A stretch of DNA of 15,254 nucleotides from Bacteroidota bacterium (GTDB lineage Bacteria; Bacteroidota; Bacteroidia; Bacteroidales; VadinHA17): assembly GCA_030628785.1 (NCBI GenBank), contig DAOVQI010000026.1, positions 1-15,254 on the forward strand, read 5' to 3'. Under the pieces are notes generated by a model that was given only the letters and a program-made list of their open reading frames with translations, did no database searches and was not told the origin of the DNA. Below are positions 6,726 to 13,463 of the stretch, piece after piece; within the stretch, counting starts at the first letter, position 1; every line of letters starts with the position of its first letter. The translations under genes were made by a program, and so were the position numbers.

Positions 6726-8759
6726 ATGGAAAACATTAAACGCTATTTAATCACATCTGCTTTACCTTATGCAAACGGACCAATACATATCGGGCATCTC
6801 GCCGGTGTGTATATCCCTTCCGACATTTATACACGCTACTTACGATTAAGAGGAAAAGATGTCATCTCGATCTGTGGTTCGGACGAACATGGTGTGCCCA
6901 TTACCCTTAAAGCCAGACAGGAAGGCGTTCATCCCCAAGACATTGTCGATAAATTTCATGCCCTTAACAAAGAATCTTTTGAAAAACTCGGAATAGCATT
7001 TGATATTTATTCAAGGACTTCTTCTGAAATTCACTACGAAACTGCATCGGAATTTTTTAAAACCCTATACGATAAAGGAGAATTTATTGAAAAAACCTCT
7101 GAACAATACTATGACAAGGAAGCGGGTCAGTTTCTCGCTGACCGGTACATTACCGGAACATGTCCACACTGTGGCAACGAGAATGCTTATGGAGACCAAT
7201 GCGAGAATTGCGGAACATCATTAAGCCCGACGGAGCTAATCAATCCAAAATCGACCATTAGCGGAAGCAAGCCTGTATTGAAGAATACAAAACATTGGTA
7301 TTTACCCCTTGACCGTTATGCACCCTTTTTAAAGAAATGGATCCTCGGGGATCATAAAGACTGGAAGATCAATGTATACGGACAATGTAAATCCTGGTTT
7401 GATCATGGTTTGCAACCCCGGGCGGTTAGCCGTGACCTCAATTGGGGCGTTCCTGTACCCATTGACGGGATTAAAGGAAAAGTTCTCTATGTGTGGTTCG
7501 ATGCTCCTATTGGGTATATCTCTGCTACAAAAGAATTAACAAAGGATTGGGAAAAGTACTGGAAAGATCCCGAAACCAAATTGGTACATTTTATTGGCAA
7601 GGATAACATTGTTTTCCATTGTATTATGTTCCCTGCGATGTTAAAAGCTGAAGGGACTTATATTTTACCTGACAATGTGCCTGCCAATGAATTTTTAAAC
7701 CTTGAAGGTGATAAAATTTCAACTTCAAGGAACTGGGCCGTCTGGCTCCACGAATTCCTTGACGACTTTAAAGGCAAGGAGGATGTATTACGATACGTTC
7801 TGTGCGCCAACGCTCCGGAAACCAAAGACAACGATTTTACATGGAAAGATTTCCAAACCCGAAACAACAACGAACTGGTAGCCATTCTTGGAAATTTTGT
7901 AAACCGGACTCTGGTTCTGACACAAAAATATTTCGGCGGAAAGGTTCCTGGTATTACTGAACTTGCCCCTTACGATAAGGAAACCCTGGAAGAAATATCC
8001 CGGATTAAATCAAAAGTTGAATATAGTCTGGAAAATTACCGGTTCCGCGAAGCTTTAAAGGAAGCGATGGATCTTGCCAGACTTGGAAATAAATACCTGG
8101 CTGATACTGAACCATGGATAGTAATAAAAAGTGATAAAAACAGGGTTAAAACCATTTTAAATATTTCGCTTCAAATTGCAGCAAATCTAACTATTCTGCT
8201 CGAGCCATTTCTGCCATTTACTACGGAAAAACTCAGAAATTTTATTAATTTCTCCGGCAAAGACTGGGAATTGATAGGCAGGAAAAATCTTTTGCCCGCT
8301 GGCCATCAAATTAACCCTTCATCCCTGCTTTTTGAAAAAATTGAGGATGAGGCCATTGAGAAACAAATAAATAAATTGCAAGAAACCAAAAAGGAGAACA
8401 AAGAAATGGAATATGTATTTCCTCCTCAGAAAAAAAATATTTCTTTTGACGAATTTACCAGGCTTGATATCCGTTCAGGCACCATCATTGAAGCAAAGAA
8501 AGTGCCTAAGACACAAAAGCTGATAAAACTGAAAATTGACACAGGTCTTGACCAGAGAACCGTGGTTTCCGGAATTGTTGAATTCTTTGACTCTGAAAAT
8601 ATTATAGGAAAACAAGTATCGGTGGTGCTCAATCTTGCTCCCAGAACGATAAAAGGAATTGAATCGAATGGGATGATCCTGATGGCTGAAGATCCGGATA
8701 GTAAATTAGTTTTTGTCTCGCCGCTTGAAAAAATCCGGAACGGATCGGAAATAAAATAA
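6726..8759 (+). CDS. metG: Methionine--tRNA ligase MetRS with C-terminal tRNA-binding domain
   Basis: Charges initiator and elongator tRNA-Met with methionine in the cytosol. The 677-residue length fits the bacterial form with a dimerising C-terminal extension. HIGH is at residues 21-24, GSDEHG at 51-56, and the signature loop is KISTS (330-334), a known MetRS variant of KMSKS. A zinc-knuckle insertion has CPHC and CENC pairs (Cys146, 149, 159, 162). The last ~110 residues (from FDEFTRLDIRSGTI) form a Trbp111/EMAP-II-like OB-fold that binds tRNA. The first ATG is used; no Shine-Dalgarno is visible. The gene converges with the nucleotidyltransferase gene over an 88-bp gap. Confidence 0.97.
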   Translation: MENIKRYLITSALPYANGPIHIGHLAGVYIPSDIYTRYLRLRGKDVISICGSDEHGVPITLKARQEGVHPQDIVDKFHALNKESFEKLGIAFDIYSRTSSEIHYETASEFFKTLYDKGEFIEKTSEQYYDKEAGQFLADRYITGTCPHCGNENAYGDQCENCGTSLSPTELINPKSTISGSKPVLKNTKHWYLPLDRYAPFLKKWILGDHKDWKINVYGQCKSWFDHGLQPRAVSRDLNWGVPVPIDGIKGKVLYVWFDAPIGYISATKELTKDWEKYWKDPETKLVHFIGKDNIVFHCIMFPAMLKAEGTYILPDNVPANEFLNLEGDKISTSRNWAVWLHEFLDDFKGKEDVLRYVLCANAPETKDNDFTWKDFQTRNNNELVAILGNFVNRTLVLTQKYFGGKVPGITELAPYDKETLEEISRIKSKVEYSLENYRFREALKEAMDLARLGNKYLADTEPWIVIKSDKNRVKTILNISLQIAANLTILLEPFLPFTTEKLRNFINFSGKDWELIGRKNLLPAGHQINPSSLLFEKIEDEAIEKQINKLQETKKENKEMEYVFPPQKKNISFDEFTRLDIRSGTIIEAKKVPKTQKLIKLKIDTGLDQRTVVSGIVEFFDSENIIGKQVSVVLNLAPRTIKGIESNGMILMAEDPDSKLVFVSPLEKIRNGSEIK

Positions 8760-8760
8760 A

Positions 8761-8817
8761 AACTCGTCAGACGACCCGTCAAAAAAGCTGGGCAGGCTTC
8801 AGTTCGTCCGACGAGTT
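8761..8817 (-). terminator. Hairpin between convergent metG and nucleotidyltransferase genes
   Basis: Arms 8761-8774 and 8804-8817 pair over 14 bp with one mismatch. Read on the minus strand the stem is followed directly by GAGTTTTTATTTTATTT, a good U-tract that overlaps the metG stop region, so it fits an intrinsic terminator for the minus-strand gene. On the plus strand the stem is followed by GAAAC, so it should terminate metG poorly. Confidence 0.65.
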
Positions 8818-8847
8818 GAAACAGCTAATGGAAGTGGGGGATGGTAA

Positions 8848-9168
8848 TCAGGCTTGTACTTCAATACCTTCCTGTCTTACCAATTCAAGTATCGGTGATA
8901 CGTTGTCAGTCTGAAACCTTTTCAATCCTACTGCAAATGGCTCAATCCGGTGGTCAACTTTAGTTGTGTATACCCAGGGTTTTGATAAAACATAATCATC
9001 GTCTGTGTCAAAAAGGCTGGAAACCAGCAATAAATCAATATCGCTTGATTCACTGGCTTCATCACGGGCATAGCTGCCATATAAAAAAGCTTTTTCAATA
9101 ACAATACCTTCCTGTTTTAAAACGTTCAGGTATGCCCTTATGATATTTATAACTTCTGCCTTAGACAT
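8848..9168 (-). CDS. Minimal nucleotidyltransferase (MNT) domain protein
   Basis: A 106-residue protein with the polymerase-beta superfamily signature GSYARDEASESSDIDLLLV (residues 31-49): the GS pair at 31-32 and metal-binding Asp43 and Asp45. A third carboxylate may be Glu76 or Asp72. Such proteins transfer nucleotides, often to a protein or tRNA. In MNT-HEPN modules they inactivate a HEPN RNase toxin by adding AMP. No HEPN partner is present on either side: the next upstream gene is a secreted thioredoxin-like protein and the downstream gene is metG. It is therefore an orphan or has a distant partner. A TAnnTTTG box lies 22-29 nt upstream of the ATG, so it probably has its own promoter. 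Confidence 0.8.
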   Translation of the reverse strand: MSKAEVINIIRAYLNVLKQEGIVIEKAFLYGSYARDEASESSDIDLLLVSSLFDTDDDYVLSKPWVYTTKVDHRIEPFAVGLKRFQTDNVSPILELVRQEGIEVQA

Positions 9169-9189
9169 TGTAGTAATTCTTTTGTTTTA

Positions 9190-9197
9190 CAAAGATA
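9190..9197 (-). promoter_or_regulatory. -7 box for the MNT gene
   Basis: TATCTTTG on the minus strand, 21 nt before the ATG at 9168. A TTG lies 14 nt further upstream, rather close for a -33 element. Confidence 0.5.
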
Positions 9198-9224
9198 ATC
9201 ATTTACTATTTCAATTGAGGGCGA

Positions 9225-9369
9225 TTTTGGATAACGGTTGGCTGGTAAACGCAGTGCCGTTGATTTTTAAGTTTAGTTTTATTCTAAAACGAAATTTATG
9301 CATAAATTGAACATGATTCAATTAAGTTGTTTGTTGGCATTGTGCTTACCAGCTTCACGTTTTTCAAAA
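9225..9369. repeat. Long imperfect inverted repeat E1 (attC-like?) at the 3' end of the TlpA gene
   Basis: Left half reads TTTTGG-ATAACGGTT-GCTGGTAA-ACGCAGTGCCG, and the right half is its imperfect complement. GCTGGTAA (9241-9248) pairs with TTACCAGC (9346-9353), and 15 of 18 positions pair through to GCC/GGC. AACG/CGTT and TTTTG/CAAAA extend the arms outward. The interior holds GTTTTA-TTC-TAAAAC (9276-9290) and a perfect 16-bp palindrome (9293-9308). The right arm ends 3 bp from the stop codon of the TlpA-like gene. Element E2 upstream of the same gene shares its conserved boxes. The GTTRRRY core of true attC sites is not clean here (GTTTTTC). Confidence 0.65.
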
Positions 9370-9372
9370 CTA

Positions 9373-10992
9373 TTATTCTATATGTCTCAATAATTGCTCA
9401 TAAAGTTTTTCCTTTTCACCTGGTCTACGTGCAAAATATTCTACAATATTTCCGTATTTATCAACAATTAAATACCAAGGTATTCCGAAATATTTTGTTT
9501 TGATCTTGATATCATTTTCTAATTGATCGTTAGCTCTAATATGATGCCCGGATAAGTTATAAACCCTGATAAAATCTCTCCATTTTTTTTGGTATTTGTC
9601 ATCGTCAATTGATATGTAGAGCATTTCGATATTGTTTTCATTAAGAAATTTTTTCAATTCCTTATTGTAATTGAATTCTATTAGGCAGGGTGGACACCAG
9701 GTGGCCCAAATATCAACATAAACGACCTTTCCCCGAAAAGGTTTGAGTGCATCATCTAATGAATTTATCTCTCTATGTTTTGGAAGAATATTTACCTTAT
9801 TAGATTTATTAAAGGAGTATTGCACAGGAATTTCTTCGAATGTTGATAATTCACTTGCTTCCTGCTGATTAATTTCCTTGGAGATGTTATGAAACGAAAT
9901 TACCTTTTCTATTTCAGGTTCAAGGAATTTTAAATAGGGACTATTGGGATATTGATTTTTAAAATTATCGAAATATTTTATTAGTTCTTTTTCGGTTCTA
10001 AATGATGCAATCATATTATGAATATATGATGCCCAGCTCAATTCAAGATTTTTTCCTGTCATGCAGCTTTTGTAACTATTTATCATATATCCATGAAAAT
10101 CATTGTTTAAAGAATCAACATTATATCTATTTTGAGTTTGAAGCAGATAAAATCCATTATACCACATATATTCCCATGCATATTCATAGAACCAATTAGT
10201 TTGCATTGCGTTTTTACTATTTGGAGGGTAATTGTTGAATAATTCATCCCACAAACGATCATATCCTGTAGTAAATTCTTTATTATATAGCTTGTGATCA
10301 GCAGGGAATCGTGTTCCAAAATAATCGGACTTAATAATATTACTTAGGAATGTTGCATAGTAAAAATTAATGTCATTAATAACAGCCTTATAAAAAACTG
10401 AATCGATTTCACCTTGTTCTAGTAGGTTATCAAATTTTATTATTTCACCCTTTTTTAATAACTGGATTTTCTTTTCAATATCTTTTGCAGATAAGCTATC
10501 CGTGAATTGAGCGCAGAAACTATGATTAGGTTTTGGATCTTTTGTACTAATTAATGTATTGTATAATTGATGCCCTTTAGAATTACTGCCGTAAATTCGG
10601 GTTTGACTAATATCATCTTTTGGATCAATTATTACTGAAATACTATCACCTGAATTTAAAAACAACCTCACAGCAATTGAACCATAAGGAGAATATTGAT
10701 GGTTGATTAATAATAATCCTGGTTTTGCTATATCCAGGTAGTTTTGAAATTCTCCCATGGAATCAAGTTTAACCTTCTGAGAAAAGCCATAAAAGAAAGC
10801 TCCATCGATCGGACAAGATATTGATATAGAATGATTCTCGGAATTGTGAACCTTGCATTTTAGATAAGTAAATTGAGTGAAGGAGTTAATAGTATTTATA
10901 AATAGAAGTACAATAATTAAAATAAGGAATAAAAAAAAATTCTTCATCCTATTTGTTAATTTCTCATACAAAAGTTTATTGTAATAACTCAA
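9373..10992 (-). CDS. Secreted TlpA-family thioredoxin-like protein
   Basis: The frame gives 539 residues, but the better start is Met16 (10947), which gives a clean signal peptide: MKNFFLFLILIIVLLF, then a polar region ending about NSFTQ. No lipobox cysteine is seen. The C-terminal ~135 residues are a thioredoxin fold of TlpA/ResA type: GKVVYVDIWATWCPPC with redox cysteines 433 and 436, and the cis-proline in GIPWYLIVD (Pro505). The long middle part, about 45-400, includes a beta-rich N-terminal domain as found in many Bacteroidota TlpA-like proteins and a helical stretch of unknown role. Exported to the periplasm, it would reduce or exchange disulfides of partner proteins. It is a single gene, lower in GC than metG, and flanked on both sides by related inverted repeats E1 and E2, as a moved cassette would be. 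The partner is unknown. Confidence 0.85.
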   Translation of the reverse strand: MSYYNKLLYEKLTNRMKNFFLFLILIIVLLFINTINSFTQFTYLKCKVHNSENHSISISCPIDGAFFYGFSQKVKLDSMGEFQNYLDIAKPGLLLINHQYSPYGSIAVRLFLNSGDSISVIIDPKDDISQTRIYGSNSKGHQLYNTLISTKDPKPNHSFCAQFTDSLSAKDIEKKIQLLKKGEIIKFDNLLEQGEIDSVFYKAVINDINFYYATFLSNIIKSDYFGTRFPADHKLYNKEFTTGYDRLWDELFNNYPPNSKNAMQTNWFYEYAWEYMWYNGFYLLQTQNRYNVDSLNNDFHGYMINSYKSCMTGKNLELSWASYIHNMIASFRTEKELIKYFDNFKNQYPNSPYLKFLEPEIEKVISFHNISKEINQQEASELSTFEEIPVQYSFNKSNKVNILPKHREINSLDDALKPFRGKVVYVDIWATWCPPCLIEFNYNKELKKFLNENNIEMLYISIDDDKYQKKWRDFIRVYNLSGHHIRANDQLENDIKIKTKYFGIPWYLIVDKYGNIVEYFARRPGEKEKLYEQLLRHIE

Positions 10993-11018
10993 ATTTCCCT
11001 GTAATTATTTCTTGAGTT

Positions 11019-11026
11019 CAAATTTA
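11019..11026 (-). promoter_or_regulatory. Possible -7 box for the TlpA-like gene
   Basis: TAAATTTG on the minus strand fits TAnnTTTG and lies 26 nt before the longer start (10992) and 71 nt before the preferred start (10947). No TTG is found at -33. Confidence 0.35.
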
Positions 11027-11052
11027 TAGTAAAAGGTGTTGGAAAACGTATT

Positions 11053-11118
11053 ATAACGTTCTGAAATAAACTCATGTGCCGCAGCGACAGCAAGGCATTG
11101 GGTCTATTTCCGTGTTAT
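11053..11118. repeat. Imperfect inverted repeat E2 (attC-like?) upstream of the TlpA gene
   Basis: Nested complementary blocks: ATAAC (11053-11057) with GTTAT (11114-11118), GAAATA (11063-11068) with TATTTC (11105-11110), and TGCC (11077-11080) with GGCA (11094-11097), with a 13-nt central loop and unpaired spacers of unequal length. ATAACG, 17 nt, GTGCCG, then GGCATTG recur in E1 with the same 23-nt phase between the first two boxes, while the arm in between differs and keeps self-complementarity. This is the way attC sites vary, but a miniature transposon remnant is also possible. Confidence 0.55.
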
Positions 11119-11165
11119 GAGCAGATTTTACTCTTTTTAAACCTAATTTATTTATCTTCCTTTTT

Positions 11166-11341
11166 GCCCTGAAAGGGTGTAAGCCTAATCCCACACATAT
11201 CGTTCATCCATCGGTCGCCATAGGCTTGCCGACGGCGATGCGTATTTATTATTTTGCTTTCGCCCTTACAGGGCTAATTTATAATATTCATTTTTATTCA
11301 TAGGGCGTTGCCCTATGCTGTTGCTATTGCCCCTTCAGGGC
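11166..11341. repeat. Cluster of GCCCT...AGGGC palindromes
   Basis: Four short hairpins in 180 bp: GCCCTGAAAGGGT (from 11166), GCCCT-TAC-AGGGC (11272-11284), CATAGGGC-GTT-GCCCTATG (11299-11317), and GCCCCTTCAGGGC (11329-11341). The last is followed by TTCTCTTTTT on the plus strand. This arrangement is a familiar dispersed intergenic repeat of Bacteroidota genomes (recollection). It probably has no coding role; its function is not known to me. Confidence 0.7.
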
Positions 11342-11658
11342 TTCTCTTTTTATGGTTAATATGAAATTTGTTTCATAACTCGTTTATAAAATGGTGCCTT
11401 TACCGTAAATACTACGGAATATTGTGTTAACCCCGTTAAACTGTGTTAATATACATATTTCCAGAAAATTATTCGGTATTAATACCCCAAAAGGCATGAT
11501 CCTGAACGTAAAAAAAATGGAAAGACCCGGTAGAAAATTACATGGAGAGTCGTTCTACAAGAAAAAACCCCAGGGTTTTGAACCATTTTGTGAGCTTGCC
11601 CTGTGAAATGGTGCTTTGCAGCAGTGACTCCGCCACTATTTCATAAAAATTCTCAAAA

Positions 11659-11997
11659 TCAGTGATTTTTAAGAAAAGATATCTTTATTAGCTTTTCAAG
11701 TAAGAACAGAAATATAAGGCTCAGGAATAACTGAATGGGAAGTACAATTTTATCTGGAGATAAGCCCAGAATAGACTCATTAAATTGAGAAAAAACTGAG
11801 GTAAGAGCAATTGCAGAAGTAAAACCAAATGCAAAAAAGAACCATGATAATTTAATGTTTTTTATAATTGCCCTATTGCGTTCGTTTTCTTTATATATTT
11901 CAAGCATAAGGTTTTCCTCAAAATCACGAAACGGCATTTCTTTCTTGCTTTTTGAAAGAAGTTCCTGAAGGTGGGCATCTTCGAAATTATTATCCAT
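11659..11997 (-). CDS. Two-TM protein coupled to the ECF sigma factor
   Basis: A 112-residue protein with a soluble, charged N-terminal part (1-45, including KEMPFRDFEENLMLEI) and two membrane helices at about 48-70 and 84-104, separated by a short loop. Its ATG overlaps the sigma-factor stop by one base (TAATG), so the two are translationally coupled. In Bacteroidota, a small protein with a soluble N-terminus and membrane helices directly after an ECF sigma gene is commonly its anti-sigma or membrane partner. I do not recognise the zinc-binding (ZAS) motif of classic anti-sigma factors, since there is no HxxxCxxC, so this role is inferred from position only. Confidence 0.75.
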   Translation of the reverse strand: MDNNFEDAHLQELLSKSKKEMPFRDFEENLMLEIYKENERNRAIIKNIKLSWFFFAFGFTSAIALTSVFSQFNESILGLSPDKIVLPIQLFLSLIFLFLLEKLIKISFLKNH

Positions 11998-12554
11998 TAA
12001 TATAAAGATTGAATTTCAGATTTTAAAAGTTGCCATAATTCTCTATAAATATTTTTACGTGCCCGGAATAATATGACCTTAATATTTGAAGCAGACCACC
12101 CGGTTATGTCAGATATTTCCGCTACAGAATACTCTTCAAGGTAAAACAAAATAAGGGCGAGTCCTTCTTTTGAAGGTATTCGTTTTAAAGCAAGATCAAT
12201 ATAATATTTTTGTTCCTCTTCTTTTAATGAAACAATTGTTTGAGGGATATCTTTAATGGATTCACTTGGTATATTCTGAATTTCATAATGCTCTTGCTCT
12301 CTTTTTTTTACTTGCTTAAAAGATTCATTAATTACAATCCGATAGAACCAAGTTGAGAATTTCGACTTCCTCTTAAAAGATTTTAACCTTTTAAAGGCCA
12401 TCAAAAATGCCTCCTGAACGACATCCTTTGCATCGAATTCATTTTTCAGTACTGCAACAGCGACAGTAAAAGCCATGTCCTTATACTGCCTGACAAAATA
12501 TTTAAAAGCATCAATGTCGCCATTTAATACTTTCTTAATGTAAAGTTCGTCCAT
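11997..12554 (-). CDS. ECF RNA polymerase sigma factor
   Basis: A 185-residue sigma-70 family protein of the ECF class, with only regions 2 and 4. Region 2 covers about 10-80: FKYFVRQYKDMAFTVA, the DAKDVVQEAFLMAFKRL core-binding helix (41-57), and FSTWFYRIVINESF. Region 4 covers about 117-175, with the helix-turn-helix YSVAEISDITGWSASNIKVILFRARKNI. The frame stays open upstream to 12701, but that extension translates to a hydrophobic shadow of the neighbouring gene, and Met at 12554 is where sigma homology begins. The start lies inside the 3' end of the upstream gene (20-nt overlap), and the stop overlaps the next start. It should direct core RNA polymerase to a small regulon, held or released by a membrane partner. 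Confidence 0.92.
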   Translation of the reverse strand: MDELYIKKVLNGDIDAFKYFVRQYKDMAFTVAVAVLKNEFDAKDVVQEAFLMAFKRLKSFKRKSKFSTWFYRIVINESFKQVKKREQEHYEIQNIPSESIKDIPQTIVSLKEEEQKYYIDLALKRIPSKEGLALILFYLEEYSVAEISDITGWSASNIKVILFRARKNIYRELWQLLKSEIQSLY

Positions 12555-12915
12555 TCTGCCTTTTTCTCTGTGGCTTATCGACAAAATAAGCAATAATAAT
12601 GGAAATGCCTCCAAAGAAAAATGAAGTTGCCAGAATAACCGGACCCCCTTCAAATTGAAATTTAGGATCAGCAATGATAAAAAGACCCAGAGCAAAACCA
12701 ATGCTGATCCCTGTTACAATAATCCCTATTTTCAACCAGGGGAAGCGAAATTTTAAATCTGATTTTGTGTAAAATTCAGATACATCGACACCTTTTTCAA
12801 TGAGTGCCATTCGTTCTTTGTTTCGTGCTTTGAGGTAAAAATACCATGCTAAAACCAATGCTGCGAAAAAACTAATCCAAACTAATGGACCGAAAATTAA
12901 GGCTAAATTATTCAT
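12535..12915 (-). CDS. DUF6249-like three-TM membrane protein
   Basis: A 126-residue protein with membrane helices at about 5-28, 60-82 and 92-112. The first helix is followed by KARNKERMALIEKGVDVSEF, a segment typical of small Bacteroidota membrane proteins annotated DUF6249; that family name is from memory. It heads the sigma operon and its last 20 nt overlap the sigma start, so translation of the two is coupled. Function is unknown. Constant placement before ECF sigma genes, if confirmed, would suggest a part in sensing membrane or envelope state. Confidence 0.78.
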   Translation of the reverse strand: MNNLALIFGPLVWISFFAALVLAWYFYLKARNKERMALIEKGVDVSEFYTKSDLKFRFPWLKIGIIVTGISIGFALGLFIIADPKFQFEGGPVILATSFFFGGISIIIAYFVDKPQRKRQNGRTLH

Positions 12916-12918
12916 AAT

Positions 12919-12957
12919 ATCAGGTTTTAATGTTTACTTTCCCCTTAGATACCTGAT
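12919..12957. promoter_or_regulatory. Inverted repeat ATCAGGT / ACCTGAT before the sigma operon
   Basis: ATCAGGT (12919-12925) and its exact complement (12951-12957) flank 25 nt just upstream of the first gene of the operon (ATG at 12915). No TAnnTTTG box is visible here, so the promoter may be of another class, for example recognised by the operon's own sigma factor. It may be an operator or a 5'-leader hairpin. Confidence 0.3.
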
Positions 12958-12960
12958 CAT

Positions 12961-13383
12961 TAATTTTGGTTACAAATTGTTTATTTTTTTTTAAGGTCTT
13001 TTATATGTCCCCCAATGTTCTAATCATTATCCGTTATCTTTCAGTCCGCAGAGGCGGACGTTGTCAGTTTTTTTATTGTCCTTTCCCAGCCATTGAAATG
13101 GCTGGCTATTTCCATTCTATCCCTACGGGATGTTGCGTTAAAATTCCTTTTTATTTCTGGTAGAAACTTTCTCCTAATTACTCTAACCGTCCCGAAGGGA
13201 CTTTCAGATAATAGCCCCGCCTGACCAGTATCCCGCCTGGATGACACGGTCGGACGGGCAGTCGGGCAGGCAGCCTGTTTACCGGCTGGAATAAGAGAGC
13301 GTATATACCTGACAGCCCGTCGGGCTTGAAAGAAAATCTAACCATACTCTATTGATATGCTGTCAGGTGTATCCTTTTGTCAT
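12961..13383. other. Repeat-rich spacer between sigma operon and SPOR gene
   Basis: No gene is supported; minus- and plus-strand frames here translate palindromes. Contains CAGCCATT-GA-AATGGCTG (13087-13104), ATCCC-TAC-GGGAT, GTCCC-GA-AGGGAC, a GC-rich degenerate repeat (13232-13270) related to part of unit B at 3616-3643 in opposite orientation, and an inverted repeat at 13307-13368. Confidence 0.6.
13307..13368. repeat. ACCTGACAGC ... GCTGTCAGGT inverted repeat
   Basis: Ten-base arms at 13307-13316 and 13359-13368 are perfectly complementary, with a nested GCCCG-T-CGGGC at the left. At 62 bp it is too small for an insertion sequence and fits a miniature element or structural repeat. Confidence 0.5.
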
Positions 13384-13421
13384 AAAAAACCCCCCGACAG
13401 GGTTCACAACCCTGTCGGGGG
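13384..13421 (-). terminator. Strong intrinsic terminator of the SPOR gene
   Basis: A perfect 14-bp stem (13391-13404 with 13408-13421) and a CAC loop. On the minus strand the stem runs into GGTTTTTTATG, so it terminates the gene ending at 13464. The plus strand lacks a strong U-tract. Confidence 0.88.
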
Positions 13422-13463
13422 TCAAATAATTCTTTTACTTATCCTTTAATTCGTATAATAAAA

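Larger units (their letters stand above)
10993..11658. other. Gene-free spacer between TlpA gene and sigma operon
   Basis: Holds a promoter-like box, element E2, the palindrome cluster at 11166-11341, a hairpin AAAACCC-CA-GGGTTTT (11564-11579), and a 7-bp inverted repeat ACCATTT/AAATGGT (11582-11615 area). A 60-codon plus-strand frame (11424-11606) has no recognisable features and is treated as chance. Confidence 0.5.

Noticed and set aside
11424..11606. 60-codon plus-strand frame before the sigma operon
   Set aside because: No recognisable motif, membrane segment or start signal, and the region holds small hairpins; likely chance.
12555..12701. N-terminal extension of the sigma factor frame
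   Set aside because: The added 49 residues are a hydrophobic out-of-frame reading of the overlapping membrane-protein gene; sigma homology begins at Met 12554.
13041..13247. 68-codon minus-strand frame in the repeat-rich spacer
   Set aside because: It is a translation of palindromic repeats (CAGCCATT, ATCCC, GTCCC) with no domain features or ribosome site.
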